From the NCBI GenBank assembly GCA_949130495.1, contig OX422215.1:73175244-73239243 (forward strand): a DNA stretch of 64,000 nucleotides, written 5' to 3'. A model generated the notes under the pieces. That model worked only from the letters and a program-made list of their open reading frames with translations, ran no database searches and had not been told where the DNA came from. Position 1 is the first letter of the stretch. Each line of letters begins with the position of its first letter. Shown here in pieces: positions 22,760-33,099 of this stretch. The DNA is from Sambucus nigra (taxonomy: Eukaryota > Streptophyta > Magnoliopsida > Dipsacales > Adoxaceae). The position numbers were made by a program, and so were the translations under genes.

Positions 22760-23217
22760 ATAGTTTCTAGGGGTGCACAGGGTTCGGTTTGATTCGATTT
22801 TGATACTAACCCGAGAACCGAACCGAGTTGGGTCGGTTCCAAATTTTTGGAACCAGAACCGAATCCACAGTTGTGTAACGTATTTCAAAAATAATTTTTT
22901 TAAGGTCAAAATTAATTTTGATCCCCAATAACATAAGTTAGAAACTCAGGTAATCCCAAAAATATAAATTACAAGTGTTATATACATATATATATTTTTT
23001 TATTTTATAAAATATACCGTATCGGTTTGGATCGGTTTGGGTCGGTTTGGGTTGGATTTATAGTGGAACCGAGAACCGAACTGAAAATATCAGTTTTATT
23101 ATTTTGGAACCAAAACCGAACCAATAGTCTAAAAAACCAACCCAACCCAACCCAATACAACCGGTTTGGTTCGATTTATCGGCTTTCCCGGTTCCGTTGT
23201 GCACCCCTAATAGTTTC
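22760..23217. mobile_element. hAT-type MITE with perfect 8-bp duplication
   Basis: Termini TAGGGGTGCACAG (22768) and TTGTGCACCCCTA (ending 23209) are inverted repeats. The 8-bp duplication ATAGTTTC is perfect on both sides (22760-22767 and 23210-23217). The interior has repeated GGTTCGGTT/GGTTTGGGTCGG motifs and a matching inverted set (AACCGAACC), so it can fold into a hairpin. No transposase is encoded. The TIR type and duplication length indicate an hAT family MITE. Confidence 0.93.
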
Positions 23218-23443
23218 TGTATAATAATATTCTCAGCTCTTAAAGACGAATGATGCGACATCAAGTCTTGAGTATCTAGCCACTGGACCCTTGTTTATGG
23301 CATAAGAGTACAAAAAGTATCGATTGAACGATTACGTATTCGGTGTAAGGGTGTACGACGAAAGTACAAATGCATAGATATTAGTGCTTTGTATTCTTCT
23401 AATTCATTTGGATTTGTACTAATAACAATAATTTTTACAGAAA

Positions 23444-24960
23444 ATGTCTTCTTCAGGGCTTGGCAGCAGTGGAGGCGACGAGGGTTCTTCTACCCCTAGG
23501 CTCCCAAAATGGGGGAAATTGGGATCGATCGTTAAGAACAAGACGGGATTATTGGCTAGATCCCTCGAGTTGGTGAAGACAATTATCGGCCCGGGGTACA
23601 TTAGTTGGAGGGAGGTGCCAAATGAGCTCAAGTTGTCTATTTGGACAGCACTATAGGTAATGTATTTATATTTATATTTATATTTATATTTATATTTATA
23701 TTTATATTTATATTTATATTTATTAGCAATTAACACTTACTTTCTTTTTGTTTTGTATTTGTTTGATAGGAACAATTCGGCCTGCCCCCACAACTCCGCG
23801 ATTCCATGTTGGAGCAATTGAGGGAACAATATTAGACATGGAAGAAGAATTTATAGACCCGGTACTTTGGGAAAACCCGGGACTCCATTCCTAGACTGCG
23901 TGATACCATCCCGACAAAGGAGCCGATCGTAGTGGCACAGTGGCAAAAGTTTATCGACAATGAGATCGTGGAGTGACAATTGGCATCTCGCTAATTAGGG
24001 AGGGAAAATTAAACGAAAAAGTCAAACGTGCACTATTCTGGACGGACATCTTACGCCGAAGTGGAGCACATGATGGTTAGTTTTTATTTTTCTATAATTA
24101 TAGTTATATGTTATTATGCATTATTTTATTTTTCTTTACTTACTAATTTTGTATTATTTTATTTCAGGAGACGGGGAGTGGCCCTAGGGGTAGGACACAT
24201 ATGTTCGATGTCTATATGGAAATCCGGACGAAGAAGGGCAAGGACAAGGAGGTGTCCCCGAGCGTCGCTGCCATGGTTGTAAGTTATAAATGTTTATTTT
24301 TTATTAATTACGTTATCATTTTTTTATTTACTTAATTAACTAATCGTATGCTTTTTGTCATTTTAGGCAAAGCTTAAGGAAGTTCATAAGTCGCAGTCTG
24401 ATGCCGATAAGGCATCTTTGACTACCGACGCACTCAACCAAGTGCTCGGCACTGATCGCAAGGGGAGGCCTAGGGGGTAAGCGTGCGGGTGGGGAAGTCT
24501 AGGATCATCGGAATGGAGATGAGCAACACCGAGTTGGCTCGTCAGGTGGACACACGTGACGAGAAGCTATCAAGGTTGAAGGCAACGATCCTAGATATGT
24601 ACGCCTTTATGAAGCGTAAATTGTCAAGGGCAAGTGGAAAAAGAAGACGGTGGAGGTGGATGAGGGCGAGGACGGACGTGGACGTCGCTACTTCATCGTC
24701 GATATGCGCGGATTCATTGCTATATGATCCAGTTCCCATCTTGACTCCCTTCGAGCAGCCTATGTCAATAATCGGTTGGCCAAGCGCGTCTTTACTCAGC
24801 ATATATGATGGCCAGCGAATAGCGAGGGGGTTGAGGGACTCGAATACCCTCCCGAGTATGCCGGTTCATGGACGTTTCCTTGAAGATATTGATGCCAAGG
24901 TTCTCGTCACGCATGTGATGCCCAAAAAGGAGAACTCTTCATTATGGTTGCGTGAATAAT
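23444..24960 (+). pseudogene. CACTA accessory transposase (transposase_24-like) in element B
   Basis: Plus-strand blocks in order are: MSSSGLGSSGGDEGSS with TIIGPGYISWREVP (23444-23656), an AT-rich intron-like gap, a block at 23770-24075 with RDTIPTKEPIVV and NVHYSGRTSYAEVEHMM, ETGSGP...DVYMEIRTKKGKDKEV (24168-24280), and SDADKASL with RVGKSRIIGMEMSNTEL (24368-24960). It has stops in the third block and a frame break near 24478. Order and content match element A. It likely once bound the subterminal repeats. Intron borders are inferred from the GT/AG-like edges. Confidence 0.75.
23655..23726. repeat. (TATTTA)n microsatellite
   Basis: About eleven copies of a TATTTA hexamer within a probable intron of the CACTA B transposase-like gene. 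The lysine/tyrosine-repeat ORF on the opposite strand is an artefact of this repeat. Confidence 0.95.
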
Positions 24961-25314
24961 GCGACGTGACGCATATTGAGGGGTGTCTCAATGCGTATAT
25001 CATTTGGCCTTCCTTCCTCCTCCGACCTACTTATGATTCTATGCATTGACATTATTTGTATTTATTTTATTTGGACACTTGGATTATATTTGTATTATTT
25101 TGATTTGTTACATTTTGGTTTGGATATGGATTGCATTTCTATTTTATTTGGATATGGAATTATATATGCAATAATTTGGTGTATTCTTTCTATTTTATTT
25201 GGATATATGTTGTTTAAACAGGTACAATTTTGCTATAACAGGTACAAATATATTGTTGGACAGTGGCAGTGGCCATACTGCCCAGCAGATTTTTTTAAAT
25301 TTTGCCCAGAATTG

Positions 25315-25465
25315 GCACGGTCAATGACCCTAACAATTTTTCTAGAGTTGTCACAGTCAATGACCGTGACAATTCTGGTCACGGTCAAAGACCGTAACAA
25401 ATCTGTGATAAAAAAAAAATTTGTCACCCTCATACTTGTCACGGTCAATGACCGTGACAATCCGA
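25315..25465. repeat. right subterminal palindromic repeats of CACTA B
   Basis: Copies such as TTGTCACAGTCAATGACCGTGACAA, GGTCACGGTCAAAGACCGTAACAA and CTTGTCACGGTCAATGACCGTGACA, each a short palindrome, lie within 160 bp of the terminus. Confidence 0.92.
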
Positions 25466-25484
25466 CAGTTTTAGTGTAGTGTTA

Positions 25485-25800
25485 CCATACCAATGCTTAA
25501 CCTTAGCCTTGTACACTTTAAGAATATTAAAGGCTTTAGACTTGTGGTACCTAAGTTAAACATATCCATAACTTGAGTAATCATTAATGAAAGTGATAAA
25601 GTACTCAAAACCACTTCTTGCTCGGATATTTATAGAACCACATAAATTAAAATGAACCAATTCAAACACATCTTTATCTCTATAGTCTTTGGTCATGAAG
25701 GGCCTCTTGGTCATTTTACCTTCTAAATAGGATTCACAAAGTGAGAGTACCTCTATTTCTAATGACTTAATTCTCCATTTGAATCCAGACGCTAGATTAT
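25485..25800 (-). pseudogene. Copia integrase fragment
   Basis: Minus-strand reading gives ESYLEGKMTKRPFMTKDY, then ELVHFNLCGSINIRARSGFE and YFITFINDYSSYGYV. These match the end of the GAG-pre-integrase domain and the first catalytic-Asp block of the Copia integrase core (D-x-C/W-G-P in intact copies, here NLCG). At least one stop lies after YGYV. The fragment ends abruptly at the CACTA B target site. The sequence on the far side of CACTA B does not obviously continue it. Confidence 0.85.
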
Positions 25801-26107
25801 TTTTAGATTAATATAACCGAGGAGTAAGTGCCAAGGATATGATTGGTTCAACTTATAAGGTTTCTTTCTCTTTAGTTTATTTCTATTTGATTTATTCATT
25901 TCAGTATTTATCTATAATTGTGAGACGGACTTTATAACAAACTAGTCACTTTCCAACGTACAGGAATAGAAAAATATTTGACATTTTTTAATAAAAATAT
26001 TAGCTTTATTAAAATAAATTTAATATCCATTTATCACTAATCTAGAAACTTAAATCAAATTTGCTCTAATAGTGGTCACATAATAAAATCCTCTAAGATT
26101 ATCTCTT

Positions 26108-26115
26108 TGTCTCAT

Positions 26116-26159
<44 letters not shown>

Positions 26160-26160
26160 T
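26108..26160. repeat. (TA)n microsatellite
   Basis: About 45 bases of TA repeat lying between the integrase and protease remnants of the minus-strand Copia element. Confidence 0.95.
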
Positions 26161-26330
26161 ACTTCTTCTAATACTGATACCTTGTTGTGATCACCCATGA
26201 ATATAAACATTATCCCTCATTGATCTTCCTAGTTACTTGGAACCCCTATGAAGTATTGCAAACAAGATTAGTGGATAACGAATCTACACACCAGATCTCA
26301 AAAGATTGGACCATAAAACATATATTGGTG
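26161..26330 (-). pseudogene. Copia protease fragment
   Basis: On the minus strand DSLSTNLVCNTS...GFQVTRKINEG corresponds to the D-S-G-A-T-N-H-V-C block of plant Copia proteases. The active-site glycine has been replaced and there are stops. Position between gag (26445) and integrase (25800) fits one decayed element. Confidence 0.6.
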
Positions 26331-26444
26331 ATTAAGGAGAAATTACTGTTTCCATTCCATTATTTTTTAATCAGACATGACATTACTTGTTCTATTGTGT
26401 TAATTATTTGTAGGTGTAACACTTGCATTCTGGTTGTTTTCCTA

Positions 26445-26900
26445 TCACCTGAGGAGTGATTGGAGTACACAATCGATCTTGGTTTCCCTATCGATTTCGG
26501 ATCCAAGGACCACTAATTCCTCTAAGATGGTCATCATCTTTAAAACATGGTCCCTAACCAGAGAAACATCGATTATCTTTGTATTTATCAAACTTTCCAT
26601 AATATCTAGTCTTGTAGCATGATGTCGACTCTCAAACATGTTCCTGAGATTCATAATCATGGCATAATCACTTCACATATTATGATATTGACATTGCAAT
26701 ACATTGATGATAGATGTCGATATATAACAACAAGCCCTTTGATCAGCTTTGTACCGCTTTTAGTAAGTTTGAACATCCTAATTGGATGCCTCGCCAATAG
26801 GCTTGGCAGGGCATTGTTCAGTTAAAATAAATTTACAATTCTCAGTAGTGTGGACATTATCCGAGTTTTTTTTCTAGTGTGTGAAATTCATTTTAATTAA
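26445..26900 (-). pseudogene. Copia gag (UBN2-type) fragment
   Basis: The 71-codon minus-strand ORF reads IMNLRNMFESRHHATRLDIM, MNTKI-like LINTKIIDVSLVRDHVLKMM and EELVVLGSEIDRETKIDCVLQSL, the conserved core of the UBN2 gag domain of plant Copia elements. Degenerate N-terminal gag text continues to the right up to about 26900. No intact frame spans the domain. Confidence 0.88.
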
Positions 26901-28545
26901 TTTCTATTCTTTAAAGATCAACACAAATGGGTTAAAAGTTGAGCCCATTTTTAAAATCTAAGAATCATCTTTTAAAAAAATTAAATAAATATGTAGGAAT
27001 TAAACTTTTGATCAAAATTTTAATTTAGCTTCTCTTTTCTGCTAATTCGAGTTAATCCCATCGAGTATCTTAATCCCCTTGTGAAATGAAATTTTTCATT
27101 AGGAGCTTAAATCATCTCACCCTGAATTGGGTAGACATTGCATCTTTTAATTATGTTATCCAGACGGTCTAAAAATATTGTCTAACATAATTCTATAGCC
27201 AAAGTCTTTTGGTTCCACAATAAATATCAGTGACTCCGTTGAGGAGGATATCATTACTTATGTTTAAGTGTATACCATTGGTTCGTTCTTTAAAATCAAA
27301 TCCGCTCGTGTATAACTTTCACGTTGGGAAGATCAAACACACTCACATTTAATTTAAAAGAACTATCAATCAAGAAATCAAAAAGCATGTGATAGCATGA
27401 TTAATTATCTTCGCTGGGAAAAAAAGTCAAGTTAACACAAAAAAATTAATCATATAACCTTTTAAAGTACTGATGGATACTGCGTTATTTATTTTGAAAC
27501 CCTCCTCCCACTTAATATGTTGAACATGGGGTGATTATATAAAAGAAATTTATTCAATTCTAATTTCCTGAATTAAGTCAACGATAATATTTCAATTTAT
27601 TGTAAGAGCTAAATTACTTGGTCCCACTATTTTAATTTCATAAAATAAAATTATTTTTAATTAAAATAAAAATTGGGAGACAAAAATATAATTTTTACGA
27701 TAAATTGATTACATTTTTTAATTCAATTTAGAAAATAACAAATAAAAAACAATTCTAGTAGAAAAACATAATCTAGGTCGGTCACAAAAATAATTCATGT
27801 TGTTCATAATAATGTGGGTTGTTAATTAACACGCGATAACTATTTGCATGTGTAATATGGTAGATACTTAATAAAATACAATCAAGTGAAATTTTAATTG
27901 AATTAGGAAACAAATCCCCTATCTGCATGACATAAATTTCTTCTTAAAGTAGAATTCTTCAATCAAGAATTTCTTTTGAAGTAGACTTCTTCATAAACTC
28001 GGCTTCTTCACGAATTAAACCTCTGAAAATATTTCTTTGTCGGATCGGAATGATTGGAACGAAGAACCGAACCAAGAAGCATCAAAACAGCAATCGATTC
28101 AAAGCAGCAACACCCAATCGATTAGAGTCCCCAGACCCAATCATCGGTGTTGCCTATACTAAAATCTCACCTAAACTTTGCAAAATTCATGCAAAAATCT
28201 CAAAACTTGAGTAGAATTTCTCCAAACTCCTTTGAATAAATAATTTGCATAAAATTAAATTATACATTCAAACCAAAGAATAAAAACTACGGATAAACCC
28301 CCGTTGGACCCATTACATAAAACAATATTTATGTGACCATTATGGAAGAGATATAATCATTAGAGCCCTATAAAACCATGCTAGTATGATATCACATACA
28401 AATATGTATATTCCTACAACATGCAAAATTAGGGCCTCGTGATGGGCAACAGGGATCTTTCAAAATATGACCAATCCTTAATTGGGGCTTTGATACCAAC
28501 TAATGGGGATTAATATATAAATAAAATTGCCCAAAGGAGTTTGAT
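26901..28545 (-). mobile_element. Copia leader and primer-binding site (copy 2)
   Basis: Upstream (minus sense) of the gag fragment lies about 1.6 kb of AT-rich leader, then TGGTATCAAAGC at 28487-28498, a one-mismatch initiator-Met primer-binding site. The segment 28160-28545 is homologous to 19905-20380. Sequence right of 28499 should be the 5' LTR, but its outer end was not located. Much of 26900-28150 shows no recognisable feature. Confidence 0.6.
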
Positions 28546-29462
28546 TCATCATATTTTAGAATAAAAAATAATACGAACTAGATCTAGAGTTTATATCGCT
28601 ATACCTTTGTAGATCTTGTTGGTCATCCAATATAAAAAACAAAGTAGATGAAGATGTTATTAATGATCGACCACAATTACATTTAATTCTTACTTAAATG
28701 TGCAAAATACCTTAGATCTTTTAGTATATGATCCATCAAAAGAAAACTACGTGTGCGAACACTTTTAGAGATAAAAACTTGGTGAAATAAGAGAACAATA
28801 ATTTTTGAAAAAGAAGAATGGACTACTATGAGAATCCAAAAGTGTGAGGAGAGAGCATGACAATGTCTTCTTGTCCTCTCGTGATTGCTCCTGCGCTTTC
28901 AACTCTGTAGGTTTCTCTTCATTTGCATGTGATGTTGTCAATGAGTCATGTTATAAAGCTCATCACCACATACTTTTTTTCTTTTTCATTTCTTTTTAAT
29001 ATTATTCTTTCTTGGTCTAGACTTGTATGACTTAGAGGTGGACTCAGTTACCTTCTTATTTATTTCTATATGTCTAGTTTAGAGCTTTACTTTGGGGGCA
29101 AAAAAAAAAATATCTACCTTCACTGCATACAATATTGAGTTTCATCATCTTTCTTTAAAAACTAATTATATTATCATCAACCGTACAAGAAAAATTAAAA
29201 AACATTGGAAAAAGTCTCAATCATAACCGACTGTCCCCATTACCATTACATGATTATCTATTCGGAAAGAAAAGAACCCACAAAAGCAAAGCTTTTTACA
29301 TTTGTCTGATTCTATGAGACTGCCGACTCAAGAGGCCTAGCAAGTTCGTGGACCTTAAAAAAGTTGTGTTTTTTTTGTCCACCCATAGTTAAATAGCAGA
29401 AGTAGCAAAACATTCAAAATGCTACTTAATACATCTTATTGAAAAGATGAACAATATCATAC
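28546..29462. other. non-coding, probable LTR and flank
   Basis: No gene seen. The left part probably belongs to the 5' LTR of the minus-strand Copia element. A minus-strand GCTTTATAACATG near 28950 could be its TATA region. The remainder up to the tRNA gene is unannotated. Confidence 0.35.
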
Positions 29463-29467
29463 AAAAA
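29463..29467 (-). terminator. Pol III terminator of tRNA-Trp
   Basis: TTTTT on the minus strand begins three bases after the tRNA 3' end. Confidence 0.85.
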
Positions 29468-29469
29468 TG

Positions 29470-29541
29470 TGAACCTGACGTGAATCGAACACGCAACCTT
29501 CTGATCTGGAGTCAGACGCGCTACCATTGCGCCACAGATCC
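29470..29541 (-). tRNA. trnW-CCA: tRNA-Trp (anticodon CCA)
   Basis: The 72-base minus-strand sequence folds as a complete tRNA. The acceptor stem is GGATCTG with CAGGTTC (two G-U pairs) and discriminator A. The D arm contains TGGCGCAATGG (A box). The anticodon loop CTCCAGA has anticodon CCA. The T arm contains GTTCGATTC (B box). No intron and no encoded CCA end, as in plant nuclear tRNA genes. It matches the plant cytosolic tRNA-Trp pattern. Five Ts directly downstream terminate RNA polymerase III. It reads tryptophan codons UGG. It appears intact and is likely functional. Confidence 0.96.
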
Positions 29542-29607
29542 ATCTTTAAAGCAATCTTTCTATAAGATTTATAAGTTCCTAAAAGAAAGTAGATTCTTCT
29601 TTCTTCC

Positions 29608-29632
29608 TTTTTTTTTTTTTTTTTTTTTTTTT
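29608..29632. repeat. poly-T tract
   Basis: About 25 consecutive T on the plus strand (poly-A on the minus strand), with no retroposon body recognised next to it. Confidence 0.9.
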
Positions 29633-29802
29633 AAACTTTGGGAAAATAACTGAAGGAGCCCATAATGCTCAACTTTCAAGTGACTTTTATATGTTATATT
29701 AAACGCGAGGTTTTTGTCATCTTGAAATTGCTAGTAAAATTATATATAAACTAGTTTCCAATTCGAGCGATGAGCGAGCACGTTATAATTTGTTAGAAAC
29801 AC

Positions 29803-30927
29803 AATATAGTCTTGGACGAAGCTAATGTATGACCAAGGGGGGTCATGATCCCCCCATAAAATTTAAAATCTGTACTTCATAGATTAAATTTTTTTAGAAT
29901 AATAAAATTATATTGATATGGTCCCCCCAAGACTTAAAAACATATCTCCAAATAAGCCCATTATTTAAGTGTTTGTTGAGAAAAAAGCAGACCCATATTT
30001 CTTTTATTTAAACTGGATCCACATAGCCTTTAGTAAATACGAAACAAAATTGTTCTCTCACTTCTCTATCTTATCTCCCAAGCCGAAACATACCTCCCTT
30101 TTCTTCCATCTTTCTATCTTCTCTCACTACTAACTTTGGCGCTAGACAAAAACAAGTTGGAGCTGGACAAAAATAGAAGATTTAAAATAAAGGTTAAAAC
30201 TTAAAACGGGATTTTACGGATCTGTCTTTTTTTTTTTTTTTTTTACTTTCATTTTGTTTTTGTAATTTTGTTGTTAATGTTAATAAAAAAATCTTACATT
30301 TAAGTATTTAATACTTATATTTGAAAATCAGATTCTAACCTTTTTTTTAATGTTAATGTTAATGTTAATCTTGTTTATTGTGATTGTAAATTTATCTATT
30401 AAACCTTTAAATTTTTCGTAATTGCAGATTTTTTTTTATTTCATATGTTTTAAAAGTAACAATTATATTATTATTGGAGTTTTTAATATAAATTGACAAT
30501 AAATAATAATGGTAAAAAATATGTCAATTTAAAATGTACCCATTTGTATTTAGTTACTAATTAGCCTTCTTATTTTGAATGATAGAATTATGGGAAAATC
30601 ACATAGGATTGATTCATTCTTCAAGAGAAAGCATATTGAAAGCGTGGAAGTCGATGCATCTTTGCCTACTCCAGAGATTAATGTTCAAACTTCAATACCC
30701 GAAATACTTGAAATACATACTTTGAAATCACCAAGAATTGAAGTAACCGAAATACTTTGAAAGCAACTTATATAATTGCCTAATATTTGTTCTAGTTAAG
30801 ATATTCATTGTATACCTTGCAATGGTGCAATTTCTACTTTTTTGTGATCAATATATTTTAAAATTTTCACTTGTCAGATTCTTGGTCCTCCCCCAAAAAA
30901 AATCCTGGCTCCGTCCCTGAATACAGC
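29803..30927 (+). mobile_element. hAT transposon deletion derivative
   Basis: The left end CTTGGACGAAGCTAATG (29811) and the right end, read inward CAGGGACGGAGCCAGGA (30919), are matching imperfect TIRs of the CAGGGGCGGAGCCAG type. The 8-bp flanks are AATATAGT (29803-29810) and AATACAGC (30920-30927), identical at six positions with two C/T differences. The element contains only the first part of a transposase ORF (30575-30760) and is therefore non-autonomous. Confidence 0.85.
30575..30760 (+). pseudogene. N-terminal fragment of hAT transposase
   Basis: A 61-codon ORF. Residues 7-19 read GKSHRIDSFFKRK, the typical start of plant hAT transposases of the TTF/MYM-type zinc-finger group (I-D-S-F-F-K-R-K). 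The following acidic, proline-containing linker ends at a stop before any zinc finger, DUF4371 or dimerisation domain. It is the stub left after internal deletion of the parental transposon. Confidence 0.75.
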
Positions 30928-31941
30928 ACAACATATAAATGCACGAGTGAGAACCACCACCACATCTGACCTATATAATAGAAAATTTTGTATTAAATAA
31001 ATGAGTAAACAACAGTTTTAAATTTAAAGATCAAATTGAGATAATTTAATTAATAAATAAGAAACGTGATTAAACAAAACCCGTAGAAATACTTACAAAA
31101 CTGGTATGATCGTAACTTCCTAAAGCCAAAAATTGATAAGATGGATTTCTTGATACACTATAAATGTTAATGCTCACAAAAGCCAAAATCAATTGGAAAA
31201 TTTAGTTTTATAGTTCCTTTCTCATTAATTTAAAAGAAAAGCATGAGGATATCAGATGGTACAAAAGTTGGTATCCAACATTTGAATGATGATTTCTCTA
31301 CTCCGGATACCGAACAAAAATTTTCATTTCAAAATTAATCATTCAAATTAATATTCAATATATCAGTATGTATAAACACACAAAATTGAGTATTCAGACA
31401 TTTCATCAAATAATGTGTGTTCATATACATAAATGGGTATGCAAAATTAAATATAATTAAAGAACACTTGCACACAGTGTAAATATTGCTTATGAGTCTC
31501 AATCGTATAAAATAAATCATGCAAAAAAAATTTAGAGCAAATGTTGAACATTTTGAAAACTTCTTGAAAACCAATATAAGGATCTCATTACTCATCAAAC
31601 TATACCGAGTATTTTACAAAATCAACATCAAATAAATAAGAAATATATGATTGAAACAATGGAATACCAAATAAACTCCAAATTCCTCACAATTTCAAAG
31701 AGCCCCAAAATTTCCCTATCTTTCATCCTCCTTTCGTTGACTCGTCTTAACCTAGTTCAATCATGAATAGTAGACTGAAACTATGGCAAGTTAACGACAA
31801 TGGAATTTAATCCCATCATTCTCTCTCTAACAAATTTCTAGCAAAAACAATTAAAATGTTCAAAATAACAACACGAAATAGTAGTAAAAAAATTAAAAGA
31901 CCAAAGAATTCTTCCTCTTCTGGAGCAAATGACACTTTATT
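30928..31941. other. non-coding AT-rich spacer
   Basis: No gene, TIR or LTR recognised. The 87-codon minus-strand ORF at 31335-31598 has no recognisable domain and AT-driven composition. Confidence 0.4.
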
Positions 31942-32162
31942 TGTAGTTTAAGATTGTAAGATGGTATACATGTTTAGAGTATCAATATAAACAGTTAGTT
32001 GAGAGGGGTTATCATCAAAGGTTGTTAGGTAGTTATGTTATTATTATAAGTTGTTTAACAGTAGGTAGTTTAGAGTCAGTTATCATTCACTATAAATACT
32101 CATAGTTTGTACTCTCATTTGATAATAAATAAAATACAAATCGTTTTAATCTATTTCTTTCA
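31942..32162 (+). mobile_element. short 5' LTR of a Copia (Ale-like) element
   Basis: A short LTR-like sequence has a TATA region (CACTATAAATACTC, about 32089-32102) and ends TTCTTTCA at 32162, followed directly by TGGTATCAGAGT (32163-32174), a primer-binding site for initiator tRNA-Met. The start could be TG at 31942 or TG at 31955. The 3' LTR is not in the window because the element is truncated at 41.5 kb. Confidence 0.75.
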
Positions 32163-32309
32163 TGGTATCAGAGTTGAATACCACCAACAAATTCTTTCTT
32201 TGATTCTTCTTTGTCTCTAGAAAACCCAACCAAAATCAACATACAGAAAACCAATCTTTAAAACCCTCGTATTAGAACCAGTTCTATTTCTTACTCTTAA
32301 AACCCAACA

Positions 32310-33099
32310 ATGGTTGAATCATCTTCCAATCCTCAAAACACTAAAATACCATCACCAAACACCTCCCAAAATACTTCTAACACAAAAACTTTTCAGAATT
32401 TACAACTTCCTACCCTGCTAATTTCCAATATTACCAACTTTGTCTCTACAAAACTTGATGGATCCAATTATCTTAGCTGGAATTTGAGACAATTCTCATC
32501 ACCACTGATCTCATTGACTATATTGAAGGTCAAATTGAACAACCTCCACCACAAATTATAGTTGGTGGAATTCAAAAACCAAATTCCCAATTTTTGCAAT
32601 GGAGAAAGATGGATCGTTTCGTCATGAGTTGCCTCAAAGCAACACTTTCAGATTCAATTGGAAATGAAATTCTTGGGTGTCAGTCATCTGTTGAGATTTG
32701 GAGCACCCTATAAACAACGTATTTTCAAGAGTCATATGCCAAGAAGAGTATGATCAAGAATCAACTACATAATATTAAGAAAGGAATGGATTCAATGTCC
32801 AGTTACCTTCAAAAGATCAAAGCACTTTCTGATTCATTGAATGCAATAAAGTTGATGATGATGACATGATCATGCATATAATCAATGGGCTACGAAAGGA
32901 TTATGAAACCCTCACCACTCTGATTGAAAATCGAACCACAAGAATTCCATATTCTCAAATAAAATCCTGGTTACGTAATCATGGGCAAAAATTAATTTCT
33001 CAAAATGATGAAATCTCCTCTTCACTTAATCCAAATTCCAATTCTGTTTTTTACACTCAATGTGGTCGCTCAAATTTCAAACCCAAAGCCAAAGCCAAC
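32310..33099 (+). pseudogene. Copia gag, first part (interrupted by gypsy insertion)
   Basis: The ORF from 32310 reads a Ser/Thr/Pro-rich start, then FVSTKLDGSNYLSWNL, the conserved opening of Copia gag. A frameshift near 32495 leads to DYIEGQIEQPPP. QFLQWRKMDRFVMSCLKATL and YAKKSMIKNQLHNIKKG follow, with a stop at about 32711. The tail at 32866-33099 reads LRKDYETLTTLIENRTTRIP. Coding continues in frame at 40288 once the insertion and one CCAAC copy are ignored, which proves the two halves were one gene. Confidence 0.92.

Larger units (their letters stand above)
21270..25484 (+). mobile_element. CACTA (En/Spm) element B
   Basis: The left terminus at 21273 is CACCACCAAAAAGGCC. The right terminus, ending at 25481, reads inward CACTACACTAAAACTGTCGG. 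A 3-bp duplication TTA flanks both (21270-21272 and 25482-25484). Both ends carry the palindromic TCACGGTC...GACCGTGA repeats also found in element A. It encodes only the transposase_24-like accessory gene, in plus orientation. TNP2 is missing. An hAT MITE is nested inside (22760-23217). It is a non-autonomous, related but rearranged sister of element A. Confidence 0.83.

Noticed and set aside
23419..23736. Minus-strand ORF with Lys-Tyr repeats
   Set aside because: The repeat is the TATTTA microsatellite read in frame, opposite the CACTA B gene.
12286..25481. One giant CACTA element spanning both A and B
   Set aside because: The 3-bp flanks TGT and TTA do not match each other but match at the internal ends 18679-18681 and 21270-21272; there are four subterminal repeat clusters, two per element.
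25485..26900. Minus-strand Copia continuing on the left of CACTA B
   Set aside because: Sequence left of 21270 resembles a gypsy LTR start rather than the rest of a Copia pol gene, so continuity could not be shown.
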